64,000 bases of DNA from Pseudomonadota bacterium. Its GTDB lineage: Bacteria; Pseudomonadota; Gammaproteobacteria; Xanthomonadales; SZUA-38. Location of the stretch: the NCBI GenBank assembly GCA_039033415.1, contig JBCCCR010000019.1, forward strand, positions 1 to 64,000, written 5' to 3'. Positions 1-7,029 of the stretch are shown piece by piece (the first letter of the stretch is position 1; each line of letters starts with the position of its first letter). The notes beneath the pieces are model-generated. The model did not search any database, had not been told where the DNA came from, and saw only the letters and a program-made list of their open reading frames with translations. A program made the position numbers and the translations under genes.

Positions 1-243
1 CCTTACATCGGCGTCCGTGCCAGTACAATTGAAAGAGAATGATTCTTGTCTTTCCCTTTCAGAATCAGTTATCTGCGTACCCTCAAGCTTTCCAGTGTAT
101 TCCTGCGTAATGAGGCCAGGATTCCTCTCCTGGGCACCAGATTTCCTTGTATGACGGGGCTTGCAAGCCTCTCTTGGCCACTCTGGCCTTTTTGATTTTC
201 AGCCACTAGTCGACGTCCTCGCCGAATCAGCGCGGATGGCCCG
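1..243. other. No gene recognised
   Basis: The left edge of the window up to the end of the HxlR-family gene holds no reading frame with recognisable protein character. A short minus-strand frame overlapping the HxlR 3' end is low complexity and Arg-rich and looks spurious. No terminator, repeat or RNA gene was recognised here. Confidence 0.5.
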
Positions 244-795
244 TTACCTTGACCGGCCGCGTGAAGTCCGGCTCGCTCCATCCTTGGACGGTTCAATCCA
301 GGCGTAGTACTCGCTAAACCGCTCGTGGCGGATGTGGGGCGAGGCAGGGAAGGCTGGCCCAGGCCCGGCGATGAGATGCCGAGGGTCGATGGCTTCGCCG
401 GTGTGTTGATCTACTAGTACCGGCGTGACCGGCTGGCCGGTGCGCTGATCATAAAGTTGGACAGGCTTACCCTCGCCACCGAAATACCAGCGCTCTCCAA
501 AAGGCATCATCGCGAGCAATACCCGGCAGGCGTCAAATCCTTTCTCAGTCAGGTGGTACTCATAGCGTGGTGGCCGGTCCTGGTAACAACGCTTCGACAA
601 CAGCTCCTGCTCCACTAATAGTGTCAGTCGGCGGGTCAGGATGTTGCGACTGACGCCCAGCCATCGCTGCAGCCCATCGAATCGGTTAATGCCATACAAA
701 CACTCGCGGAGGATCATGGGGCTCCACCAGTCGCCCAGCACGTCAAGCGACCGAGCAATCGAGCAAGGTTTTTCGCTGAAGGATTTTCTTTCCAT
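244..795 (-). CDS. HxlR-family transcriptional regulator
   Basis: A 183-residue protein of the MarR-like HxlR winged-helix family. The N-terminal half has the family signature: a Cys-Ser-Ile-Ala start of helix 1, then LGDWWSPMILRECLYG, the recognition region with VSRNILTRRL, and the wing with PPRYEYHLTEKG. HxlR proteins are dimeric DNA-binding regulators, often controlling divergently transcribed enzymes for electrophile or redox stress. The gene is divergent from a MAPEG-family gene, which is the obvious candidate target. The residues after about 115 (GGEGKPVQLYDQRTGQPV and on) form the longer C-terminal tail seen in some family members. The inducer cannot be read from the sequence. Confidence 0.9.
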   Translation of the reverse strand: MERKSFSEKPCSIARSLDVLGDWWSPMILRECLYGINRFDGLQRWLGVSRNILTRRLTLLVEQELLSKRCYQDRPPRYEYHLTEKGFDACRVLLAMMPFGERWYFGGEGKPVQLYDQRTGQPVTPVLVDQHTGEAIDPRHLIAGPGPAFPASPHIRHERFSEYYAWIEPSKDGASRTSRGRSR

Positions 796-822
796 TGACG
801 CAGTCTATTAAGTTGCATGATA

Positions 823-847
823 GAACTCAATAATCTATGCTCAGTTC
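823..847. promoter_or_regulatory. Possible operator in the HxlR/MAPEG divergent region
   Basis: GAACT (823-827) and AGTTC (843-847) form an inverted repeat with a 15-base AT-rich spacer, placed between the two divergent start codons. The position fits an autoregulatory HxlR operator. It is short, so chance is possible. Confidence 0.3.
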
Positions 848-931
848 CATTATGAAATGCACTGACAATATTGAAGGGAGCGGCGATCTTGCCAGCCACC
901 TCAACTTCCACCGGGGAACGAGGGATTAGTG

Positions 932-1321
932 ATGAATGTTGTACCCGTCTACGCGGCGCTTCTAGCGCTCATGTTTGTGGCACTCAGCGTGAGAACCCTG
1001 ATGCTGCGTCGTTCGCTGGGCATTGCCATCGGTGATGGTGACAACACGCGCATGCTCCGGGCGACACGGGTCCATGCAAACTTCGCCGAATATGTTCCGC
1101 TGACGTTGCTGTTGCTGTTTCTGGCTGAGTCCAGAGGCCTGGCCGAATCAGCGGTACACATGCTGTGCGTCTGCCTGACGGCAGGCCGAATGATTCACGC
1201 CTGGGGCGTCAGTCAGGAAGCCGAAGCGTTTCTGTTTCGGGTCTCCGGTATGGCGCTCACCTTCACGTCGCTGATCGGAGTTGCGGTTGCGCTGCTTCGG
1301 CAGTCGTTTTCGGCAATTTAG
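932..1321 (+). CDS. MAPEG-family membrane protein
   Basis: A 129-residue protein of the MAPEG family (membrane-associated proteins in eicosanoid and glutathione metabolism). It has four hydrophobic segments. After helix 1 comes RSLGIAIGDGDN, then RATRVHANFAEYVPLTLLLL, the conserved MAPEG motif with His-Ala-Asn and Glu-Tyr-Val-Pro. Bacterial members are small inner-membrane proteins, usually of unknown substrate; some have glutathione transferase or peroxidase activity. The ATG at 932 was preferred to the GTG at 929 because an AGGG-type ribosome site lies just upstream. It is divergent from the HxlR regulator, which probably controls it. Confidence 0.85.
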   Translation: MNVVPVYAALLALMFVALSVRTLMLRRSLGIAIGDGDNTRMLRATRVHANFAEYVPLTLLLLFLAESRGLAESAVHMLCVCLTAGRMIHAWGVSQEAEAFLFRVSGMALTFTSLIGVAVALLRQSFSAI

Positions 1322-1325
1322 CTGT

Positions 1326-1359
1326 TTAAGACTAGGCCCTTCTTAAGACTTGGCCCTTC
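1326..1359. repeat. 17-bp tandem repeat after the MAPEG gene
   Basis: TTAAGACTAGGCCCTTC (1326-1342) is followed directly by TTAAGACTTGGCCCTTC (1343-1359), one mismatch. The second copy runs into a perfect 12-bp palindrome CCTTCGCGAAGG (1355-1366), which may serve as a weak terminator of the MAPEG transcript or as a protein site ahead of the alcohol dehydrogenase gene. No T-tract follows. Confidence 0.7.
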
Positions 1360-1522
1360 GCGAAGGCGAGGGGAGGGACGCTCCCTCGATTATCACCTAC
1401 CTGTACCGAGAAATACCCTTAGCTAGGGCCAGACTCTTCCGAATTGTCCGTTGCCCACCGTCAAACCTAAGCTTGTCCCATAGCAAAAAATTGCTCGCCT
1501 AATACCCACTGAGGAGGAAGTC

Positions 1523-2701
1523 ATGGCTTACTACTTCTTTATGCCGACGGTGAACATCATGGGAACTGGCGGTCTGGCGGACGCCGGCCGGGAGATCCAG
1601 GCGCTCGGCTTCAAAAAGGCGCTGATTGTGACCGACGCGCCACTGCATCGGGGGCTTAAAGTCACCCAGGTTTTGACTGATCTGCTGGATAAAATCGGCG
1701 TCGACTACGCCGTTTACGACGAGGTCGAACCGAACCCCACGACAGCTCAGGTTGATGCTGGGGCCGCCCTGCTCCGGGACGAGGGGTGCGACTTTATCGT
1801 CTCGTTTGGCGGCGGCTCACCGCACGACGCGGCGAAGGCCATGGGAATCCTCGCGACGCATGGCGGAGACATCCGAGACTTCGAAGGCGTCAACAAGTTG
1901 ACCAAGCCCATGTTGCCGCTCGTGGCGATCAACACAACCTCGGGAACCGCGAGCGAAATGACCCGATTCGCCATCATCACCGATGAAACCCGGCACGTAA
2001 AAATGGCGATTGTCGATTGGCGCACAACCCCCACGCTTTCTGTTGATGATCCTGAACTGATGGTCGCCATGCCGCCGGCGCTGACGGCTGCCACCGGCAT
2101 GGATGCCCTGACGCACGCAATCGAAGCGTACGTTTCAACTGCCGCTACGCCGGTAACGGACTCGGCTGCGCTGCACGCAATCAAGCTGGTCAGCGCTTTT
2201 CTCGCGCGTGCCGTTCAAGACGGCCACGACCACGAGGCCCGGGAGATGATGACCTACGCCGAGTTTCTCGCAGGAATGGCGTTCAACAGCGCAAGCCTGG
2301 GGTATGTTCACGCGATGGCCCATCAGCTTGGCGGCTACTACGATTTACCCCACGGCGTATGCAACGCGATCCTGCTGCCGCATGTGCAGGCCTACAACGC
2401 TCAGGCGGTGCCGGAAAGGTTTGTCGACATTGCCCAGGCTATGGGCGTTGATACGCGCAACCTGGCGTCATCTGAGGCGGCAGAGGCGGCCCTGGCCGCC
2501 ATACGCAAACTGTCCGCTGAGATCGGCATACCCCCAAATCTAGCGGCTCTTGAGGTGGTCAAACCCGACGATTTTACGACCTTAAGCGACAACGCAATGC
2601 TGGACGCATGCGGCGCTACCAACCCGAAACAGCCGACCAAGGAAGAGGTGATTGCGCTTTACCACGCCGCCTACCAGGGGCATTTGGAGCGTGTGGCGTA
2701 A
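1523..2701 (+). CDS. Iron-containing alcohol dehydrogenase
   Basis: A 392-residue group III (Fe-type) alcohol dehydrogenase, full length for the family. The NAD-binding GGGSPHD motif is at residues 96-102. The metal ligands expected for the family are visible as Asp194 and His198 (GMDALTHAIEAY), His263 (GYVHAMAHQLGG) and His277 (DLPHGVCNAILLPH). It most resembles the ethanol/1,3-propanediol/4-hydroxybutyrate branch and would interconvert a primary alcohol and aldehyde with NAD(H) in the cytoplasm. A strong GAGGAGG ribosome site precedes the ATG. It stands alone, with a hairpin downstream, so its substrate cannot be inferred from neighbours. Confidence 0.93.
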   Translation: MAYYFFMPTVNIMGTGGLADAGREIQALGFKKALIVTDAPLHRGLKVTQVLTDLLDKIGVDYAVYDEVEPNPTTAQVDAGAALLRDEGCDFIVSFGGGSPHDAAKAMGILATHGGDIRDFEGVNKLTKPMLPLVAINTTSGTASEMTRFAIITDETRHVKMAIVDWRTTPTLSVDDPELMVAMPPALTAATGMDALTHAIEAYVSTAATPVTDSAALHAIKLVSAFLARAVQDGHDHEAREMMTYAEFLAGMAFNSASLGYVHAMAHQLGGYYDLPHGVCNAILLPHVQAYNAQAVPERFVDIAQAMGVDTRNLASSEAAEAALAAIRKLSAEIGIPPNLAALEVVKPDDFTTLSDNAMLDACGATNPKQPTKEEVIALYHAAYQGHLERVA

Positions 2702-2726
2702 CGCCCACTAGGAAACACCTACAGTG

Positions 2727-2751
2727 CATGGCCCGCAGTTCGCGGGCCGTG
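2727..2751. terminator. Hairpin between convergent genes
   Basis: GGCCCGC (2730-2736) pairs perfectly with GCGGGCC (2742-2748) around the loop AGTTC, and the stem extends to about ten pairs with one G-T. It lies between the 3' ends of the alcohol dehydrogenase and the His-rich gene, so it may terminate both. There is no T-run on the plus side. Confidence 0.55.
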
Positions 2752-2783
2752 CCATCAAACAGGTTCTGCGCGATTTCATTACG

Positions 2784-3131
2784 TCACGCCAGCTCGATAG
2801 GCCCGTGATCGTCGCAGTGGTCGCCATGTGGATGGTGCAGGTGGCCGTCGACGAGATAGTCGATATGGTCACCGTGCGGCACGGCTTCGTGGCCGCAGCC
2901 GGGGCCGTGGACGTGTCCCTCCTCATGACCTGAGCACCGATGATTGGGTGTACAGAGGTCGGGATTGGTTTCGCTGACTTCGATCACGTGTTCATCGGTG
3001 TGCCCCTCATGAGGGTGGTGAAGCTCCCCGTCGTGCAGATAGTCGACGTGGTCGCCGTGGACGATGGCCGTATGGCCACAGCCCGGGCCGTGAACGTGCG
3101 GATGATCTTTGACTGGCTTACAGGTGTCCAT
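2784..3131 (-). CDS. Histidine-rich metal-binding protein (internal duplication)
   Basis: A 115-residue soluble protein made largely of His, Asp, Gly and Glu. Two homologous halves are visible: each has HVHGPGCGH, then HGDH(V/I)DYL and a (E/H)LHHPH block (about residues 12-41 and 73-105), so the gene arose by internal duplication. Cys and His content fits binding of several Zn(II) or similar ions. It lies 21 bases after an ArsR/SmtB-type gene on the same strand, with a GGAGGA ribosome site, so it is probably expressed when that repressor senses metal. A role as a cytoplasmic zinc store or chaperone is inferred; there is no signal peptide and no enzymatic motif. Confidence 0.75.
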   Translation of the reverse strand: MDTCKPVKDHPHVHGPGCGHTAIVHGDHVDYLHDGELHHPHEGHTDEHVIEVSETNPDLCTPNHRCSGHEEGHVHGPGCGHEAVPHGDHIDYLVDGHLHHPHGDHCDDHGPIELA

Positions 3132-3152
3132 CGTTGGGTATTCCTCCGTTTG

Positions 3153-3494
3153 TTATTGATGATCGTCCGCGGCGTGCGAAAGCAGGTTGCGGACCAAAAT
3201 GCGTACATGATCGTCGGCCAAGCTGTAGTACACGTGTTTGCCTTCCCGACGTCGGTGAAGCAGCTCAGCGTCTGTCAGCACCTTCAGCCGCTGTGAAACC
3301 AGGGACGTAGATTCACCGGTTTCCGCGGTTAGCTCGGAGACGCAGTGTCGGCCCTGCAGCAGCAGCGCGAGCAGCGTTAAGCGCCCGGGTTCGCCCATGG
3401 CCGAACCCATCCTTGCGGCGCGCTGCAGATGCTCGGCGTCAAGCGGCGGATGTTCGTGTTCGGGATGATCTTCGGGCGCGCAGGTGGCGTTCAT
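3153..3494 (-). CDS. ArsR/SmtB-family zinc-sensing repressor
   Basis: A 113-residue winged-helix repressor. The recognition helix region is ETGESTSLVSQRLKVLTDAELL and the wing is RREGKHVYYSL. The C-terminal helix carries Asp-Asp-His, then eleven residues later another His, then Asp-Asp-His, matching the spacing of the alpha-5 zinc site of SmtB/CzrA (Asp, His, His, plus a fourth ligand that here would be Asp or His). A Cys in HCVSEL sits where ArsR-type alpha-3 sites occur, but the CVC motif is absent. The N-terminus is itself His-rich. Zinc sensing and control of the downstream His-rich gene are the simplest reading. Confidence 0.85.
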   Translation of the reverse strand: MNATCAPEDHPEHEHPPLDAEHLQRAARMGSAMGEPGRLTLLALLLQGRHCVSELTAETGESTSLVSQRLKVLTDAELLHRRREGKHVYYSLADDHVRILVRNLLSHAADDHQ

Positions 3495-3510
3495 AGTTTT
3501 AAACAGTTTA

Positions 3511-3537
3511 ACGATCGTACGAATGATAGAGTATCAT
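3511..3537. promoter_or_regulatory. Palindromic operator/promoter region of the ArsR gene
   Basis: ATGATA-GAG-TATCAT (3523-3537) is a perfect 6-3-6 inverted repeat, and ACGATCGT (3511-3518) is a second palindrome nearer the start codon. Read on the minus strand the former includes TATGAT, a possible -10 box. An ArsR-family operator overlapping its own promoter is the expected arrangement. Confidence 0.45.
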
Positions 3538-3540
3538 AGC

Positions 3541-3857
3541 CCGGCGATAACGCAACGCATTTTTTAGCCCGTCAGGCAAGAGCATGCACCGGCTAAGCGG
3601 TCGGCTTTACCAGGTCCCGTTGGGTGCTGAGGGTTGACCATAGCCTGACACCAGAACCCCTTTTTGAAATCCCCAAGCAGTCGACCCATAATCGAGGCAG
3701 CAGCCGGCTCTCCGAGCTGTTCCTTGGTTAAGCAAGGAACTCTCCGGGGTTACCCCGGGGGTAAGATCAAAGCACGACATTTCATTGCCGGTACGGTCAC
3801 TGCGCTCCGCGCAGAGTTGCACCGGAGCTACGAGACGGGTCGGAGACCGGTTGCTTC
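3541..3857 (+). ncRNA. Candidate retron msr-msd leader
   Basis: This non-coding stretch directly ahead of the reverse transcriptase is unusually rich in perfect hairpins: GTCAGGC (3571-3577) with GCCTGAC (3643-3649) closing a 65-base domain; GTTCCTTG (3719-3726) with CAAGGAAC (3733-3740), loop GTTAAG; CCGGGG (3744-3749) with CCCCGG (3753-3758), loop TTA; and CTGCGC (3800-3805) with GCGCAG (3809-3814), loop TCC, itself flanked by CCGGT/ACCGG. Retron RTs are normally preceded by their template RNA, so this is the expected msr-msd place. I could not identify convincing a1/a2 complementary ends or the branching guanosine, so boundaries are only those of the gap. Confidence 0.4.
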
Positions 3858-5168
3858 TTGGCAGATCGCACCCACAAGGCACGCCTGATCGCGCAGGCGC
3901 TCCGTTCAGGCGAGTGGCGCCGGGACGCGGTAGCTGATCGGCTTGCCCGTACGCTTCCGCCGGGTATGGTAGATGCTGACTGGCTCGCGACGAGGCTGCT
4001 CTATTGTTTTGGCGGGTCAGCCGCGCCGAACCTTCAGGTGCTTACCCGCTATCTGCTCGACGAAGACCTCCTTCAACGCTTCCTGGCGGACAATAAACGG
4101 CATTGTCGTTTTGTTACCGACTCACCGGCGACAGCGCCGCCCCCCGGCAAACTCGCGACTCGACCGCTGCCGCGCATCAGCACCATTAAAGATCTGTGTC
4201 TTTGGCTTGGGCTCTCCGATCGGGAGCTCCAGTGGTTCGCCGACTGCCGAGGTTCACAGCATGGGGTTGCTGAGTCCAAGCTCCACCACTATCGCTACGG
4301 CTGGCTGAACAAGGCTGATGGCTCGCTTCGGATCATCGAAAAACCGAAGGCGCGTCTTAAGGAAATCCAAAGGCAGATCCTGGCGTATGTCCTGCGCTGG
4401 ATTCCGCCCCACGACAGCTCCCACGGGTTTACACGGGGACGGTCAACCAGGAGCCACGCCGCGCTGCACGTTGGGCAGCCCGCGCTACTGTGTCTGGATC
4501 TCAAGGACTTCTTCACCACCGTTTCCATGGCCAGGGTGGCCGCGCTGTATCGAACCTTGGGCTATCCGCCAGCGGTTGCGCGGCTCCTGACCGGTCTCTG
4601 TTCCAACACCGTTGCGCCGGTGCTGGCGGGCCCGAACTTTCAGACACTGGACTGGTATTCGCAGAAGAGGCTCAAAGAGAAACACCTCGCTCAGGGCGCT
4701 CCGACCTCCCCCGTGCTGGCCAACCTCTGCGCATGGCGGCTCGACTTTCGCCTGGAAGGCCTCGCACGGCGACTGGGTTTTCGCTACTCCCGATACGCGG
4801 ACGACATGGCTTTCTCGGGTGACGCTCGGCTTGCCCGGCGTGCATCGAACCTTGCGTCGCAGGTCGGCGCTATTGCCTTGGAGGAGGGTTTTCATTTAAA
4901 CCACCGCAAAACCCGACTTCGGACCGCGTCGCAACGTCAGCGCCTGGCGGGCATTGTGGTGAACACAAAACCGAACTGCTCGCGGCAACAGTTCGACCGA
5001 CTCAAGGCCATTCTTCATAACTGCGCAAAGACCGGACCCGAGGCTCAGAACCACGCTGACCATCCTGACTTCGGGGCACACCTGCTGGGGCGAATCAGCT
5101 ACGTGAGGTGGCTAAACCCTGACCGGGGCGAGAAGCTCCTCAGACTTTGGCGACAGGTTGAATGGTGA
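3858..5168 (+). CDS. Retron-type reverse transcriptase
   Basis: A 436-residue RT with a TTG start, the first possible start after an in-frame stop at 3762. RT motifs run in order: HYRYGWLNKADGSLRIIEKP (RT-1/2, about 144-163), HDSSHGFTRGRS (the place of the retron NAXXH motif, 185-196), LCLDLKDFF with the motif A Asp214, QGAPTSPVLANL (279-290), YADD (313-316), and LAGIVVN (363-369) where many retrons have VTG. The C-terminus ends with the HPDFxAHLLGR and NPDRG blocks. The long N-terminal helical region (about 1-105) and overall sequence recall the myxobacterial retrons (Mx162/Sa163 type) rather than group II introns: there is no maturase or HNH domain. No separate effector gene is recognisable; the next gene encodes an exported phosphatase. 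Confidence 0.88.
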   Translation: MADRTHKARLIAQALRSGEWRRDAVADRLARTLPPGMVDADWLATRLLYCFGGSAAPNLQVLTRYLLDEDLLQRFLADNKRHCRFVTDSPATAPPPGKLATRPLPRISTIKDLCLWLGLSDRELQWFADCRGSQHGVAESKLHHYRYGWLNKADGSLRIIEKPKARLKEIQRQILAYVLRWIPPHDSSHGFTRGRSTRSHAALHVGQPALLCLDLKDFFTTVSMARVAALYRTLGYPPAVARLLTGLCSNTVAPVLAGPNFQTLDWYSQKRLKEKHLAQGAPTSPVLANLCAWRLDFRLEGLARRLGFRYSRYADDMAFSGDARLARRASNLASQVGAIALEEGFHLNHRKTRLRTASQRQRLAGIVVNTKPNCSRQQFDRLKAILHNCAKTGPEAQNHADHPDFGAHLLGRISYVRWLNPDRGEKLLRLWRQVEW

Positions 5169-5229
5169 CGCGGACCTCTTGACCCAAAGGCACTGGTCGA
5201 TGCTTCAGCTTGACGGGTATCCTGTTCAC

Positions 5230-7029
5230 ATGAAAACACGACGACCAAAGAGCCTGGTTAATCGGAACGCCGCCTGGCTGGCAGTGCTGCTGTTCTCGAC
5301 GCTGACGGCGACCGCTTGGGCTGAGAGCCCGTATCGCGTTCAAACGCCATCACCGGTAGTGATTATCGGCGACGTCCACGGCGCCTTTGACGCGCTGGTC
5401 TCCGTGCTTCGAACGGCAGGTTTGGTCGACGAAAGCCTGAGCTGGACGGGCGCTGATACCCATCTGGTCAGCGTCGGTGACGTGATCGACCGCGGTGACA
5501 AATCGCGTGAGGCGATGGATCTGCTCATGCGCCTTCAGGATGAAGCATCGGCGGCTGGCGGCGCGGTTCACGTGATTCTGGGCAATCACGAGGCGCTGAA
5601 TCTGTCGCGCGACCTTCGCTATCTGACGCCCACCGAGTTGGCCGCCTTCGCGGAGTTTGATCCGTCCGGAAGCAGCAACCCGGTGCTGGGACATCGGGCC
5701 GCTTTTGGATCGGATGGCCGCTACGGTCGGTGGCTACTTGAGCTGCCGCTGGCGTTGATTGTGAACCGAACGCTGATTGTTCATGCGGGCGTGTCTGAAG
5801 ACTTGCTGAGTCTGAGCCTTGAAGAGGTCAATGCCAAAGGGCTGGCCCAGCTTAAGCACGTGGTCGAGGCGATGGAGACGTTGGTGGCTGAAGGGCACGC
5901 TCGGCCAGAGGACGAGTACCGAGCGGTACGTCAGGCTGGAAAAACGATAGCGGCCGGCGATTCTCCGCTGAAGGCGATGGCTACCAAGCTCGTTGACAAC
6001 CTCAATAATGGTCTGGCGTTCAGCCCCGACGGGCCACTGTGGTATCGAGGGAGCGCCATGTGCCATCCGTTCACCGAGTCGTCCGTTGTCGATGCTGCGC
6101 TGGCCCACTTTGACGTGGATCGGATTCTGATCGGCCACACGCCGACGCGCGATGGTCGTCTCCACCAGCGGCTCGATGGGAAGGTGATTCGTGTCGACAC
6201 AGGTATGAATACGGCTTACTACGGCGGAGCGCCGACCGCAGTGCGGATTGTCGACGGCAGCCTCGAGGCGATCTACGTGGAGTCCGGGGCCGGATTTGTG
6301 ACCGAGTCGGCCAGGGTCTGGAAGCGTCCCGGTGGCATGAACGACGAGGAGATCGAGGCGTTTCTTCGCACGGCAGAGGTCGTCAAGACCGAGGACTTGG
6401 CTGAAGGCGTCACCAAGCCCAAGCGCCTGACCTTGACCGCCGGAGATCAAACGCTGCGGGCGGTTTTTAAGACCTTCGACTCCGATCCGGGGCTTGAGCG
6501 AGGGCGTTGGGGACGTTTGGGGGACAAGGCCGATCGCTATCACTTCGACGTTGCTGCCTACTACCTGGATCGGCTCCTGGGTCTGGAGATGGTGCCACCG
6601 GCGGTGCTGCGAGAGGTGGACGGGACGCCCGGAACGGTGCAGCTCTGGATGGAAAACGCGGTGAACGAAAAGGCTCGGCAGGAACGACAGCTGCAGCTCA
6701 GCCCGGTGTGTGACCTGTCCGATCAGTACAACCTGATGAACGTGTTTGACGCGCTGATCGTCAACGAAGACCGTAACTTAAGTAACGTGCTCTACGTTCA
6801 GCCGACCTGGAAGGTTTGGCTGATCGACCACACGCGCGCATTTCGATCGGACACGAAGCTCCCCAAGATGGATCGGCGAAATTCGGTAACGGTGACAAAC
6901 GCGATGGCCAAGGCGCTGGCAAACTTAAGCGATGAAGCCCTGGATGAAGCTCTCAGTCCCTATCTGCACAGCCGGCAGTTGAAGGGAATCAAAGCGCGCC
7001 GGGATCGCCTGATCAAGCTGGCGCGCTGA
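5230..7029 (+). CDS. Exported calcineurin-like phosphatase with kinase-like C-terminal domain
   Basis: A 599-residue protein. The ATG at 5230 gives a clear signal peptide (basic start, hydrophobic AWLAVLLFSTLTATAWA), so upstream in-frame starts were rejected. Residues 42-350 are a PPP-like metallophosphatase: GDVHG 47-51, GDVIDRG 83-89, GNHE 118-121, then VHAG and GHTP metal-ligand motifs, as in Shewanella-type phosphatases. Residues about 395-599 look like an atypical protein/lipid kinase: a RAVFKTF lysine near 412, a catalytic-loop-like VNEDRNLSNVL near 511 and a metal-loop-like WLIDHTRAF near 530. It follows the RT by 61 bases on the same strand, and its 3' end overlaps the convergent transporter gene by 17 bases. 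Kinase activity is inference. Confidence 0.82.
   Translation: MKTRRPKSLVNRNAAWLAVLLFSTLTATAWAESPYRVQTPSPVVIIGDVHGAFDALVSVLRTAGLVDESLSWTGADTHLVSVGDVIDRGDKSREAMDLLMRLQDEASAAGGAVHVILGNHEALNLSRDLRYLTPTELAAFAEFDPSGSSNPVLGHRAAFGSDGRYGRWLLELPLALIVNRTLIVHAGVSEDLLSLSLEEVNAKGLAQLKHVVEAMETLVAEGHARPEDEYRAVRQAGKTIAAGDSPLKAMATKLVDNLNNGLAFSPDGPLWYRGSAMCHPFTESSVVDAALAHFDVDRILIGHTPTRDGRLHQRLDGKVIRVDTGMNTAYYGGAPTAVRIVDGSLEAIYVESGAGFVTESARVWKRPGGMNDEEIEAFLRTAEVVKTEDLAEGVTKPKRLTLTAGDQTLRAVFKTFDSDPGLERGRWGRLGDKADRYHFDVAAYYLDRLLGLEMVPPAVLREVDGTPGTVQLWMENAVNEKARQERQLQLSPVCDLSDQYNLMNVFDALIVNEDRNLSNVLYVQPTWKVWLIDHTRAFRSDTKLPKMDRRNSVTVTNAMAKALANLSDEALDEALSPYLHSRQLKGIKARRDRLIKLAR

Noticed and set aside
69-296. Minus-strand 75-residue frame at the left edge
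   Set aside because: Arg/Gly-rich, no family character, and it overlaps the well-supported HxlR gene end.
3655-3666. CCCC-TTTTT run as an intrinsic terminator
   Set aside because: No plus-strand gene ends upstream of it, and it lies within the hairpin-rich RT leader, where it is better explained as part of the RNA.
5230-7029. Phosphatase as the retron's effector
   Set aside because: It lies 61 bases downstream on the same strand, but its signal peptide places it outside the cytoplasm, where msDNA and RT act.
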